Positions 53,431 to 64,000 of a DNA stretch of 64,000 nucleotides are shown piece after piece (the stretch's first letter is position 1; every line of letters starts with the position of its first letter). This stretch comes from Trifolium pratense. Lineage: Eukaryota > Streptophyta > Magnoliopsida > Fabales > Fabaceae. The notes beneath the pieces are model-generated. The model did not search any database. It was not told where the DNA came from and worked only from the letters and a program-made list of their open reading frames with translations. A program made the position numbers and the translations under genes. Location: contig NC_060059.1 of assembly GCF_020283565.1 (NCBI RefSeq), positions 14,267,501-14,331,500 of the forward strand. Direction: 5' to 3'.

Positions 53431-56423
53431 ATGAAAAACTCACCCAACAAACGCAGTAACCCTAAGAATGATGCAACAAAAAAGACGAGCAAAAGACAAA
53501 AGGAAGTTGGCACTCATTCTGTGCATGTTACACAACAAATCAGTGAGACTCACAACAAGGAAAAAACAATTGAGATTCATATTCTTTCATCATCTAGGTA
53601 AATTCCAAATCACTTTATGACATCATGTATTTTCATATTTTCTTTCAAGATTGTTGTGTGTGTGTGTGTTTCAATAGATTATTAAACATAAAAGTGTATA
53701 TTTTCATATTTTGTTTGGAAATTGTTGTGTGTGTGTGGATATGGTAATCAACATATATGATAACACTCAAAACCCAACACTTTATGCCATCATATATTTT
53801 CATATTTTCTTTGGACAATATATTTTCATATTTTGTTTGGAAATTGTTGTATGTGTGTGGATATGGTAATCAACATATATGGTAACACTCAAAACCCAAC
53901 ACTTTATGCCATCAGATATTTTCATATTTTCTTTGGAGATTGTGTGTGTCTATATGAAACTTACCACTCAAAACTGAAAAATGTGTGTGACTTTGTGTGT
54001 GTGTTACTATGTTAGTATAAGGCTAGTAGCTTAAAAATTAGATTTTTGGATATAATGATAGTCGTTTGATAGATTTTTGGATATAATGATAAGTTAGACT
54101 TCATTGTTATGTTGAATACCATAACTGCAAATTATTAACTGACATAGTTGAACTCACTAAGGATAAAACACACCATGTATCAATTAACTAAACAACGTAT
54201 TAGAAATAGAAACTTAATAGTCATGAGTGTAGTTGAAAGTGTTAATATTTTTTTTAGCAGTAATCCAACTAAAACGGCTGGCAAGGACAATAGGGATGAC
54301 AAACAAGATAACGACTCAACAGCGTCTTCACCTGTTGTGAAACAAAGAGATCATAGTAGAAGGTTTCCAGCAACAGAAAGGAAGACAAGGAAGTCCAACA
54401 TATTAGAGACTCTGCGCGCCTCCTCCTCAGCACCACCAAAATCCAACCTAAAAGGAAGAACAGATGATAGGGATTTCAAGGAAATTAGGAAAAATCTTTT
54501 TTGCCGACCAGATGAAGAAGATGATAGCGACTTCTACCTCAACTACCATCCAGCGGCTAGTATTGGATATGAAGGCCTTGATATTAATTTTCACATTCCC
54601 TCCGTAAGTATTGGTTATTTATTTTGAATTTAACTTAATATTACATATTGCATGATGTAAATTTATGCCTAACTATTTTTTTTTAATGTCTTTTATGATA
54701 GTGGATGTCAATGACATTCAAGCCAACTGCAGCAATGAATCTGAACGACTTATGTGCTTACACAGCAGCCTACATATTTAAGGCTGATCCTGAACAATTG
54801 TTTGGGTTTGTCTTTTTAATGCATATGCTAAAACCTAATTGTATGTTTATATATCACAGTTAGTTTGATTATTATACCAACTTTCTTTGTAGTGACGAGG
54901 TTTTAGTAAGAACAACATCAGGTGTAATTGGGGATAGACAAGCTCCGAAGTCTCTTATGCCAAGATATCCTGTTGACCAGCAGGTTATTTTTATCTAACA
55001 CCAAGTAAATTAATCCTATTAATGTAAATGTCTGATAATGTCATTTTCATAATTCTACGCAGATTATAAATCTTGTTGTTGCAAGACAAAATTGGGTGAT
55101 GAGTATATTACTGGAAGAGTAAATACCATCTGGTACATGCCAACTGAGTTTCAGGTGATTACTACAACTACTAAAACGATTTAAACATTTACATTCATAA
55201 ATTATTAAGAGTTGACTTAAAATATATTTAATATTTTATTTTTATTGCAGCAATATGCCTTGGAAACACATCAAGGGGCTGACTATGTGAGGGAGATATA
55301 CCAAGCTAAGTTCATGACACCAGGAGATTATGTTAACCGGGTGAGTTGTGTATTAGATCGTTGCAAACAAAGTTGTCGCATTAAAAATTATATTCCCACA
55401 ACTTAATATTGTGTTAGACAAAACTGAAAGTTGTCTTAGACAGAACTCAATATTGTGTTGTAACAAACTATTTTTCTGTTATCCATTCACACGGATTCAG
55501 TTATTGTGCACTGACATTTATAGGACTAGGCACAATGTTTGCTAACCCTTAACAGTTGGACTAACACACTATATATTAACTATTCAGTTGGCTAATCCCG
55601 ACTTAACTAATATGACAAGGGTTATACAATATGTACACTTACAATATTACATGTTTGCAGATGTTCATCCCGATGAACGACCAGGGAAGCCATTGGTACC
55701 TTATGGTTGTAGACTTCAACCAAAGGAAATTGGTTTGGTTAGACTCTCTTCATTGTGCTAGCAGAGACCATTTTCGCCGGCGTGCAATTCTGAGAATGGT
55801 ATGCATTCAAGTATACCCTTATAACATTGATCCTAAGGATATTGGTCTGAAAGTAATTATATATAGACCATTTTTTAAAATTTTGTTTATGTTGTGTGGC
55901 AGGCTATATTCATCGAAGAAATCTTGATGCATGAGTCCTATGGTCAAGTTCTCCCTAGATTTAACCAGGACAGGCTGGTATCGACATTCTCTCTTTATCA
56001 ACCACGACATATACAGCAGCAGAGACCCGGCTCGTAAGTACTCTAAAACCTTAAACTATATTTAATTGATTGATATTAACTGTCACTTGTCACTAATGCA
56101 TTTACTGCCTTGTCACAGCAATGACTGTGGAGTGTGGATTTCTAAATGGATGATTGAGTGTCCTTTGAGATCGGAATATGGCTACGTCACTGTAAGTTGA
56201 ATGCAAGTGAACATTTTTTATTAATCATTTATCTGTAATTATAACTCCAATTGTCCTAAATGTTCATAATAATAATATACAGGTCAACACAGCCACAAGG
56301 ATGAAACTAGCCATCCATTTGGTCAAAGCAGCCAACAATGAGCTGTATGATGAGGTGTTGGCCAAGGCTGCTGAGAGTTGGAGAGCAGAGGAGGAGAGAA
56401 GGAAGAACTTGGTGAAAATTTAA
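53431..56423 (+). pseudogene. Ulp1-like SUMO-protease family gene, ten exons, one frame break
   Basis: Exons 53431-53597, 54258-54603, 54702-54805, 54893-54983, 55063-55154, 55251-55340, 55661-55798, 55903-56033, 56119-56191 and 56283-56423, all with GT...AG sites. Phases agree everywhere except exon 5, which is 92 bases where 93 are needed. One base is missing near 55119, giving a stop after SILLEE. The last five exons carry the C48 catalytic domain: His in GSHWYLMVVDF, Asp in VWLDSL and Cys in NDCGVW. The N-terminal 170 residues are basic and disordered. Such genes in plants are either host SUMO proteases or passengers of MULE and CACTA transposons; I see no TIRs here. The structure is so well kept that the break is recent or a sequencing error. 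Confidence 0.82.
53699..53942. repeat. Tandem 122-bp repeat in intron 1 of the Ulp1-like gene
   Basis: Two near-identical units begin tattttcatattttgtttgg at 53699 and 53821, containing a (tg)n tract and ccaacactttatgccatca. A partial unit precedes them near 53615-53665. Confidence 0.75.
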
Positions 56424-56520
56424 CTGTTTGGGTGTTGGTGGTTTTCCCTAAATATTAATCTTGTGAACAGCTGTTGATTGTATTTTGCTTGGTTGTGTAA
56501 CAGTAATTCTAACATTATTA

Positions 56521-57105
56521 ATGCTACTTGTATAAGTAGTATTTTGAACATCAGTTTATGACCCTTTGTGGTTGTAAACACTCCTCCATCCTTATTTAAA
56601 AACTAAACTCTACTGTTTAGATTCATTATGAATAACTAATGAATCTAAAAAGTAGAGTTTTGTTTATAATTAAGGATATATGGACCAGTTTTTATATTAT
56701 GCTTGCTATGATTCCACCAAAAAAAAAAATGCTACTTGTATGTACAAGTAGTATTTAAACATCAGTTTATGACCACCCTATGTGGTTCTAAACATGTAGT
56801 ATTTATGTTGTGTTGGTTTGTTGTAATGAATGCATGCTAATGTTTTGATGTTTATTATTCTGTGTTTGTCCTCACCCATGGTTTTGGATATTGTGGTTAT
56901 CTTTTGCATAAATTTGATGCTACTTGTATGTATAAGTAGTATTTAAACATCAGTTTATGACCACTCTATGTGGTTCTAAACATGTAGTATTTATATTGTG
57001 TTGGTTTGTTGTATTGAATGCATGCTAATGTTTTGATGTTTTTTATTCTGTGTTTGTCCTCACCCATGGTTTTGGATATTGTGGTTATCTTTTGAATAAT
57101 TTTGA
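56521..57105. repeat. Three tandem copies of a 188-bp unit downstream of the Ulp1-like gene
   Basis: Units start atgctacttgtat at 56521, 56729 and 56917. Units 2 and 3 are nearly identical over their full length, and each holds an inverted pair (ctacttgta/tacaagtag). Unit 1 is interrupted by the MITE at 56581-56688. Confidence 0.8.
56581..56688. mobile_element. Palindromic mini-MITE, about 108 bp
   Basis: The left half (ctcctccatccttattt...aaactctac) pairs with the right half along nearly its whole length around a short loop. It has Stowaway-like ends and splits unit 1 of the 188-bp repeat. Confidence 0.6.
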
Positions 57106-57910
57106 TGATAATTTGGTTATATTTTTATTAGGTTCATTCTAATTTGAAGAGGAGAAAGGGGAAACCAAAGGGGTTGTTGTTTTACTATAGTTTTTCTTCA
57201 ATCCAGATTAACCAAATATGGGATGCCTACACTAAATATATAATCTATAATTACAACACGCACACATATAAGTTTTATTTCTATCTCAAACACAACACAG
57301 GATAAGTATTTTATGTCTGATATTAACATACCTCTATCGGTTATTTTATTCTTCCATCACTGTATCAAAACTTCGTTACTGCATCAGTTCCTATGTTTGA
57401 AATACATCTCGATGCATTTAATCAAGACTTCATTACCTGCAGTTTATTTCAACAAACAGTCAAAAATATTTATGTGCTCAACAACATTTTTCATTTAACT
57501 ATTCAACATTTTGATAATCAACCAAATTGCGCAAAGGTTTATCAAACTATTTGTCTCAGATTAAATTAAACTACTTGTCTAACAATTACAAAATTATCAT
57601 TGCATCGCAAAATTAGAATCACATGAGATTTTAATTGAGAGCATTTTAATCTCATTTCTCACACTAATTATAAAGTTCTCACTGGATACACTCCCTGTCT
57701 ATATATATGCATGTAATATTGCAATAGTAAGACAAAGAAAGATAATTAAAACTTTAAATAACACTTGAAATTATACTTCAATAAATTTAAATTTGTTCAT
57801 CAGTCACAGGGGGTGTGATAGGATTATGGAGGTTGATTTAGTTAATTAAATAATGGCACCCCTTAAATAATATTGATGTAACTTTTAGTTGAACTTTTAT
57901 TAATTGAGCC

Positions 57911-58188
57911 TTTTATTAGTCTTTGAGTTTTAGTTGGGCCTTTATTGATGTTACGACCCACGCCAATTCTAAATGTTACGACCCAATTCCAGTAGGGATC
58001 ACACTCGAGAATTTAGAGAGAGAAATTAGAACTAAAAGAGAGAAATTGGTTAACTTTATCATTGATTTCCTAAATTTGAAAAAGGGATACAAATATATAG
58101 TGCTAAATATCACTCATCAAAAGATCATAGAATAAGAGGGTTAAAGATCAATAAAGCCCAACTAAACAATTCAAAGACTAATAAAGGC
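57911..58188. repeat. Foldback structure with about 43-bp arms
   Basis: The left arm cttttattagtctttgag...gttgggcctttattgat pairs with 58146-58188 with few mismatches. The loop contains two direct gttacgaccca words (57951 and 57975). It may be a MITE or paired fragments of an LTR; no clear target duplication. Confidence 0.45.
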
Positions 58189-58537
58189 GAAGTGTTAGTA
58201 GTGACTACAGAAATATAATTGAGATAGTTCATCTAAAACATAACTTTGAAACTTTAAGATACTTTTTTTTTTTGTTTAAATTGAAATTTAAGATACTGAT
58301 GATTATAATGATACATTATCTAGTTTTTAGGACGAAACATGAGGCTGTGTATGTTAATTGTCAGAAAAAATAGAATGTTTATTGGCATGAAATCAAAAGA
58401 TTATAAACTCAACTATGCAGTTGATGGATAGGATAAAATCTTTTGATTTTAAATCTTCAATTGATAAAAAACAGCTTAGGATTTTTCTATTCAAATTCAA
58501 TTAAAGATGAAAAAACCAGAGATTCGATGTCGCAGAA

Positions 58538-58760
58538 TGTTAAAGTATATTATAATGTTTAGGAAGCTTCTAGCTTATCTAGCTTATCAATGTAATATGG
58601 CAGTTAGCTTTCTGTTATTCAAAACAGAGTCAGTTACATTTGTAACTAACTCTATCTTCTATCTATATACTATATAAAGATTGAATCACACTATGTACAA
58701 TTCACTTTTACAATCAATAAAATTACTCTCCTATTTCTCTGAAACTATCTCTTTCTAACA
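58538..58760 (+). mobile_element. Short solo LTR, 223 bp
   Basis: Runs from tgttaaagtat to ctttctaaca with the 5-bp duplication cagaa at 58533-58537 and 58761-58765. The TATA box ctatataaag lies near 58670-58679 and an aataaaa follows. Size and layout fit a small copia-type LTR. Confidence 0.75.
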
Positions 58761-58765
58761 CAGAA

Positions 58766-59874
58766 AATCCTTTTAGTATGCAGAAGAATTTTTAGTATGC
58801 AGCAGAATACAAGCGCTAAAAAATTGACCCAAAAGATGGTTGTAATTTTTGTAGCAAGTTTGTATGATCAGAATACAAAGCATTTCTTAACACAATTAAA
58901 TATATACAACACAACTCTCATAAAAGTGGCTTAAACTCTTTCATGATCCAATACAGAAAAAAATGTAATTGTCTGTGAAGGTAAATTAATCCATTATTAT
59001 ACCTTGGTCATGAAATCTACCTAGGCAAGAGTGGCTTTGAAATCAAATTAGTCACTCCGCTCTTTTAGTGAAGAAAGGAATATGAAAAGAACAGGAAAAA
59101 AAAACAGTAATGAATAAAAACAATTGCAGTTCTTAAACATTGTTCGGTCCTTGCGGTGAGTCATACCTCTCATTTGAAACCACCCATAGATCGCTCCGTC
59201 TTGGGATCATTATATGTCTCTTCCTGGTTTGATTTTATCCCCCCTTCCCATACTCTATCCCTCTCCCACAATAGCCCGACGACGACCTCCTTCTTCTCCC
59301 TCCCATATCGTTCCACCACATGCAGCGTCTGCAATGTTACTTCAAAGACACTTTTTTCAGTCGCACATTGTAAGTTAAGATATCATAGGTTGTATTGCAT
59401 CAGAAAGAAGCCTAACCAGAGATAATGATATTGACATATGAATAAAATTAAAGTGAAAAGAAAATGGTTTCACTCAGTCACATCATTAAGGAATTATACC
59501 TAACAGATAAGCAGTTCCAATCACACTAATGAGTACTGAATATTTTAAACTTTTAAAAGAAGCTACCTTAAATTAACAAATCAAATCATCAACAAATTCA
59601 TAAAAAATCTGTAATTTACTTGTCATCAATAACAATACTAAAGACATAAAACTCAAGATAATAACACCAAAATTTTCATCTTAATAATAAGACTCAAATT
59701 CACAATAACTATTTTAAATTAGAAAGACATCACAATCAGTTCCCTAAACATAAACAATGAACCATTCTTGACAGAGCCAATGAAATCAAAAGCCAGTTTT
59801 GGTATTCTCATAATCCTAAAAAACAAAAAAAATTCAATAAATAATTAAAACTCTACAGAATAATTAAGTACTAT
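58766..59874. other. Spacer
   Basis: Contains a less AT-rich, proline/serine-type open stretch (59156-59425) without family signature, and otherwise AT-rich DNA. No gene is supported. Confidence 0.35.
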
Positions 59875-60042
59875 CTTAAGAGTGATAAATCCACAAAGAG
59901 CCTCAAAATCTGTCATTGCAAGAGCCATCTCAGGTTTATGATTCCCATCTAAGTACACATCAGGATGCAATTTATGTAGCATCCGAGCCAACTCCTTATC
60001 AGGGTGAGCTTGTATAGGCAAAGCCTTCCCCACAGACAACAC
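59875..60042 (-). pseudogene. Isolated exon of mannose-6-phosphate isomerase
   Basis: A 56-codon minus-strand exon with a preserved upstream splice acceptor (gtgttag|gtg). It reads VLSVGKALPIQAHPDKELA, then HKLHPDVYLDGNHKPEMALA and FEALCGF. This is the zinc- and substrate-binding core of plant type I phosphomannose isomerase (QAHPDK and NHKPEMA are signature motifs), which interconverts mannose-6-P and fructose-6-P for GDP-mannose and ascorbate synthesis. No neighbouring exon is found within 1 kb on either side, and the base after the exon is not a normal GT donor (aag|ata). It is a gene fragment moved here as genomic DNA. Confidence 0.8.
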
Positions 60043-61491
60043 CTAACACATGAAAAACAACACAAAAATTCAGCCATTTCATAAAATCTAAAAAAGCACC
60101 ACATCCTAAAAGACATCAAACTTGACATTAACATGAGTAATAATTTGAGAAAATGGAGCAATTAAACATAATCACATGTGTCAGTGTCATGTCAGTGTTG
60201 AATAATGAATGAATTGCATTCTAATTGAAGTCTCATTTTTAAAATAATGAATTTGCCCCTAACTATCAACATCATAGGCAATAATAAATCAAAATTTATA
60301 AAATACAAAAAAAATAATCAATAGAATGTACCATTGTATTTGGAGATATGAATGGTAGAAAATAAATTACTTCATGGTTTGAAGGAAAAATGTCCAACCA
60401 CTTCATCCTTTTGTTTAAATTTAATCAAAGATTTCCTAACACTAAGTACAATAGAAAAAATCACCAAAAAAGAAAAATGCAATCAATCATCATTCGTCAG
60501 CCTCATTTATGCTAAATCTTTATTAACTTATCATTGTGTTTCACAAGAAAATAGGGACGATTTTTTAAAGCATAATCGAAGACATAATCCTGGCCAAACC
60601 TAGAAGCAGAGACACTCAAAAGCAAGAACATAATCGAAAACTAGAAATCAGGGAGGTGAAGACAAACCCATATGAGTTCAAGATCCAAACAGATGAAACA
60701 AGCAAAACACCAGTACAACGGCACTGCAACGGCCGCCGGAAAGCACACTGACCGCCGTCGCATACAGATCTGACGTTAGCAATCCCTACCGGGTGAAAGA
60801 AGTGATTACAGATCTGACGTTAGCAATCCCTACCGGGTGAAAGAAGTGATGCGGAGGGCAAAGCAACTCGTCGCACCACCACCCACAACATCTAGATTTT
60901 TTAAAGACGGAGAAGGGCGGTGGTGGCAAAAGTTAATATCCATAAGGGTGTTTTTATGCACAGTGCATAAGGTGATGACAGCCATCCGATCATGATTATA
61001 GTGATGACACGTTTATTGATCTGAAGGTCTCACCTCTGACCCTGAGTCACACAGGATCACAGTCTCAAGCTCTCTCAAGGTCTCAACATCGCGATTCTCT
61101 CTGAATCTCGCCGTCGTCTTCTCCCTTCGTAATCGGTGGTGTACGGTGGATTCTCGACGGTGGTCCTCACTTTTCTTTCTTGTTCTGTTCTTCTTTTTAG
61201 TTATGAGTAGTTTGATAAAAAGGGTGGCAGTGATGGTTGTAATATGAGGAAGATGAAGTACTCGTCGGTGTATCAAGATCAAGATCAATTTACGTTCAAT
61301 TCCTCTCATTCTCTTCAATTTCATATACATGTTGTATCAGGATCAAGATCTAGGTAATTCAATTAGTTTTCGTTTTTCCCCAAATTTAGATCAAATTCAT
61401 GTTCTTGAATAAATTCTAATTACTAATTCACATGCGATTTCGTTTGAATTTGGATTTGATTTTGAATTTGGTTTAATTTGAGTTTGACTAG
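60043..61491. other. Mosaic spacer between gene fragments, with a 44-bp tandem duplication
   Basis: 60764-60851 holds two exact copies of a 44-base unit starting acagatctgacgttagcaat. The surrounding 60700-60960 is GC-richer (ggccgccgg), like gene 5' DNA, but I recognise no protein. 61245-61370 has atcaagatcaag repeats ending in a plausible splice donor (ctag|gtaatt), and 61371-61491 looks like the intron leading into the histone fragment. Confidence 0.4.
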
Positions 61492-61671
61492 GTTTTGGAG
61501 TTGGCTGGAAATGCTGCAAGGGACAACAAGAAAAGTAGAACTTTGCTAAGTCATATTATTCAATTGGCTGTTAGGAATGATGAATAATTGAGCAAGCTTC
61601 TTGGTGATGTTACCATTGCTAATGGTGGTGTTATGCCTAATATTCATAACTTGTTGCTTCCAAACACTTGG
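61492..61671 (+). pseudogene. Histone H2A second-exon fragment with a stop
   Basis: After an acceptor (gactag|gtt) the frame reads [16 protein letters not shown], then [11 protein letters not shown], stop (61585-61587), [14 protein letters not shown] and [12 protein letters not shown]. This is the second half of the H2A histone fold with its docking region, and the boundary coincides with the usual plant H2A intron position before VLELAGN. The Glu of NDEEL is a stop, one residue is inserted before QLAV, and the lysine tail is lost. The first exon is missing. The intron remnant shows a DNA-level copy and not a processed transcript. Confidence 0.85.
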
Positions 61672-61785
61672 TATTTTCAGAATCTCATCACATCCACCAC
61701 TTTAAGCTCTGCAAATCTCTTGGTAAATTAATTCTTAGTTGTATGTGTTGGAAATTGATTTGTTGTATTACCTGGTCTACACACT

Positions 61786-62968
61786 GTATTGCTGAAAAAG
61801 TGTATATGGTGCATCCGAGATGACGGCGGACTGTTTAGGCGTGCAGGAACATATTGGATAAGTAGTGCTTACTCAATTCTTGAAGGAGAGGCCCTAGTTC
61901 TTTTAGAGGCCATGAAGGATGCAAGCAATATGAACTTAGAGAACATAATATTTGAAACTGATTCAAGTACTGTTGTTGCAGCTTTACATGCTAACCATGT
62001 TGGTGTCTCAGCCTTTAGTATCCTTATTTCAAATATTAAGAGATTGTTGCTTTTAAATTCCAACTTTGAGGTAAAGAGAGGTTTGTGCCCTGCCCATTGT
62101 CATGTCCGATATGTAACCACTATAACGAGGATGATTGGCATTTCCTTTTTTACTGTAATAACAGCAAAACAGTGTGGCAAGCTGCTGGACTCGATGTGAT
62201 GATTTCGGCGTGGTTTCAACACTACAATGCGCCAAAAGATGTTATTATGAATATTTGTCATTATGAGGGCAAACATATACAGCTGGGAAATTCGCTATGC
62301 TAGTGTGAGTCTTGTGGAATAATAGAAACAATTGGGTTTGGAATAATGTGAAAGATTCAGGGCAACAACTATGCGGTAAAGCGATGCATTTGTGGAATGA
62401 ATGGGACATGGTTCAACAAATTCGCGACAGGAACAACAGCAGACCGCAAGTACATCAGCAGAATACACAGTGGAAACAACCAGAATTTGGATGGCTCAAG
62501 TGCAATGTTGATGCAGGTTTTCACATCGAGCAAGGTGTTACAAGCGCGGGATGGTGTGTTAGAGATTACTTGGGTCAGTTTGTGCTAGCTGGTACATCAT
62601 GGATTAAAGGGAAATGTTCCATAATTGAAGGGGAAGCTCTTGCCTTGTTTGAAGCTATGAAGGAGTTGGAGCGTCGGGGTCTCACTAATGTCATATTTGA
62701 AACAGATTCTAAGAGTGTAGTGGATGCAATACGCCGTTCATATGTTGGGCTTTCTGACTTTAGTATTTTAATGTGTAAAATTAAGCAATTGTTGTCTTTA
62801 CATTTAAACTTTGAGGTGAGTTTTACCAAGTGACAAGCGAATATGATTGCTCATACGCTTGCTAGGGCGGCCATTTCTTGATCTAGTCGTTATCTATTTA
62901 AATTACTACCTTCTTGTATTGAACCTTTTTTGATTAATGAAATGCTATAAGTTTGTTTTTGTTAAAAA
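61786..62968 (+). mobile_element. LINE 3' fragments with two RNase H copies
   Basis: A first RNase H piece (about 61795-62085: WCIRDDGGLF, EGEALVLLEAM, IIFETDSSTVV) is followed by a zf-RVT piece (CPICNHYNEDDWHFLFYC) in frame 3. A second, fuller RNase H (about 62490-62875) follows: WLKCNVDAGFH, GWCVRDYLGQF, IEGEALALFEAM, VIFETDSKSVV, then after a stop MIAHTLARAA. The tail ends in an A run near 62961-62968. The two RNase H copies are diverged, so this is two LINE ends side by side or an old duplication. All frames are broken. Confidence 0.8.
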
Positions 62969-63097
62969 AAAGTAATATTCGACACAGTTTTCACTATTTT
63001 AAATCATAACTGTTGATTTTAGATTAGATGGTTTTGATTATTTTGACACTAGTTTGTTACAAAATCATTAGACAATTATTTTGGTTTCTAGATGTTA

Positions 63098-63412
63098 TAC
63101 ATTGAAACCATTTGTCTAGTTAAATGATTTCATACCGTTATACACTGAAACCATTAATCTAGTTAAATGGTTTCATAGCGTTATACACTGAAACCATTAT
63201 TATAGTTAAATGGTTTCAATAACTAGTAGTTAAATGGTTTTAAAATAGATTTTTGAAATCCTTAATATTGAAATGAACTAATAATGAAAACCACAACTAT
63301 ATCATCATGTCACATTTACACTGAAACCATTAGTATAGCTAAATGGTTTCAATATGTTTTACACTGAAATCATTAGTATAGTTAAATGGTTTCATTAACT
63401 AGTAGTTGGTGA
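63098..63412. repeat. Palindromic minisatellite, unit about 43 bp
   Basis: At least five units of the pattern acactgaaaccatt-N8-taaatggtttcat (near 63102, 63145, 63187, 63319, 63362). Each unit is its own inverted repeat (gaaaccatt/aatggtttc), with a degenerate part between 63225 and 63310. Confidence 0.8.
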
Positions 63413-63622
63413 ATTGCATAACCAGTAGAAACTATGGGAAAGATATTGAAACCAGAAAAATGATATTGCAAAATCATTAGAAATCTAATTGCATTAATCG
63501 ATGATACACAAATATAGGTCTAAATTCTTTACAATATGTATGTGGTGATATTACAATTTCTACCCAAGATGACACATAAAATAACTTAAAATATATAAAT
63601 ACATCCAAAGGTCTACAACAAT

Positions 63623-64000
63623 TTATACAACAAGAATAACATCAATTCTAAGAACTTTTCTAAATTTACTATGCAACTCTTTTAAGAGCTTCAATGGCCT
63701 TTTCAGTTTCAACAACATTGTTCTCTTGCCAAACTCCAACAACATCAATTGTTTTAACATAGTTTCCTCACATTCGCTTCCAAGAGATGCAAGTAGCATC
63801 AAGCCTACAAGTAAAAACAACCTATATCAATCCCTTTGCGCAAAATTGTCAAAAATAAATCATACTTTAAGAAGAAGTGCATTATTAAGAAGCATTGTCC
63901 ATGACAAAATGAAGTTAACATACTTGATGTTTTCTCTTTGATGTTTGTAGGTTTCAAGAGGCAATCTAGCAGCTCTCCAAACACAGCACCTTGCATATTA
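63623..64000 (-). pseudogene. Unidentified minus-strand coding fragment at the window edge
   Basis: A minus-strand piece reads MQGAVFGELLDCLLKPTNIK (from 63996) to a donor-like a|gtatgtt near 63922. A second piece begins after cttgtag near 63806. Two frames of the second piece are open for over 40 codons: one joins in phase (LMLLASLGSECEETMLKQ), the other reads KTIDVVGVWQENNVVETEKA to a stop but has an upstream TGA. I recognise neither. The gene may continue beyond base 64000. Confidence 0.35.

Noticed and set aside
59156..59425. 89-codon open frame
   Set aside because: Ser/Thr/Pro-rich with no motif; probably by chance or an old gene scrap that I cannot identify.
61013..61330. 105-codon minus-strand basic frame
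   Set aside because: Arg/Lys-rich read of repeated atcaagatcaag and ctctcaag words, without homology that I know.

Overview
This is plant nuclear DNA, almost certainly from a eudicot and probably a papilionoid legume of the Medicago/Trifolium kind. The evidence is an intron-bearing Aux/IAA gene, a class II PR-4 gene, the end of a UNE12-type bHLH gene, and a background of AT-rich spacer, LTR retrotransposons, LINEs, SINEs and MITEs. The legume placement is an inference from remembered repeat types, not from a diagnostic gene.

Layout. 1-153 is the last coding piece of a bHLH gene. 704-21055 is a direct tandem duplication of a unit of about 3.2 kb, later swollen by insertions. Copy 1 took a 753-bp MITE. 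Copy 2 took a 1.25-kb Mutator-like element, which itself took an 11.85-kb Tat-type Ty3/gypsy retrotransposon. Each of the two DNA-element insertions has a 9-bp target duplication and an empty site in the sister copy, so the order of events can be read directly. The gypsy element carries an intact 1972-residue gag-pol and, on the opposite strand between pol and the 3' LTR, a spliced two-coding-exon gene with its own TATA box and a 5'UTR intron filled with short hairpin repeats.

21.6-31.4 kb holds a solo LTR, a Stowaway-like MITE, a hAT-like element and a young Ty1/copia element that has lost its integrase. 32.3-35.3 kb is an apparently intact four-exon Aux/IAA gene, and 41.3-42.3 kb an apparently intact two-exon PR-4 gene. 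42.9-48.7 kb is a minus-strand LINE whose ORF1 is split by a small insertion and whose reverse transcriptase has FAED in place of FADD.

53.4-56.4 kb is a ten-exon Ulp1-like cysteine protease gene with a single-base frame break in exon 5. 59.9-62.97 kb is a mosaic of gene scraps: one phosphomannose isomerase exon, the second exon of a histone H2A gene with a stop, and two LINE RNase H pieces. The window ends in a palindromic minisatellite and an unidentified minus-strand coding fragment.

Only three genes look like working host genes (bHLH end, Aux/IAA, PR-4). All coordinates were read by eye; no alignments or database searches were run.
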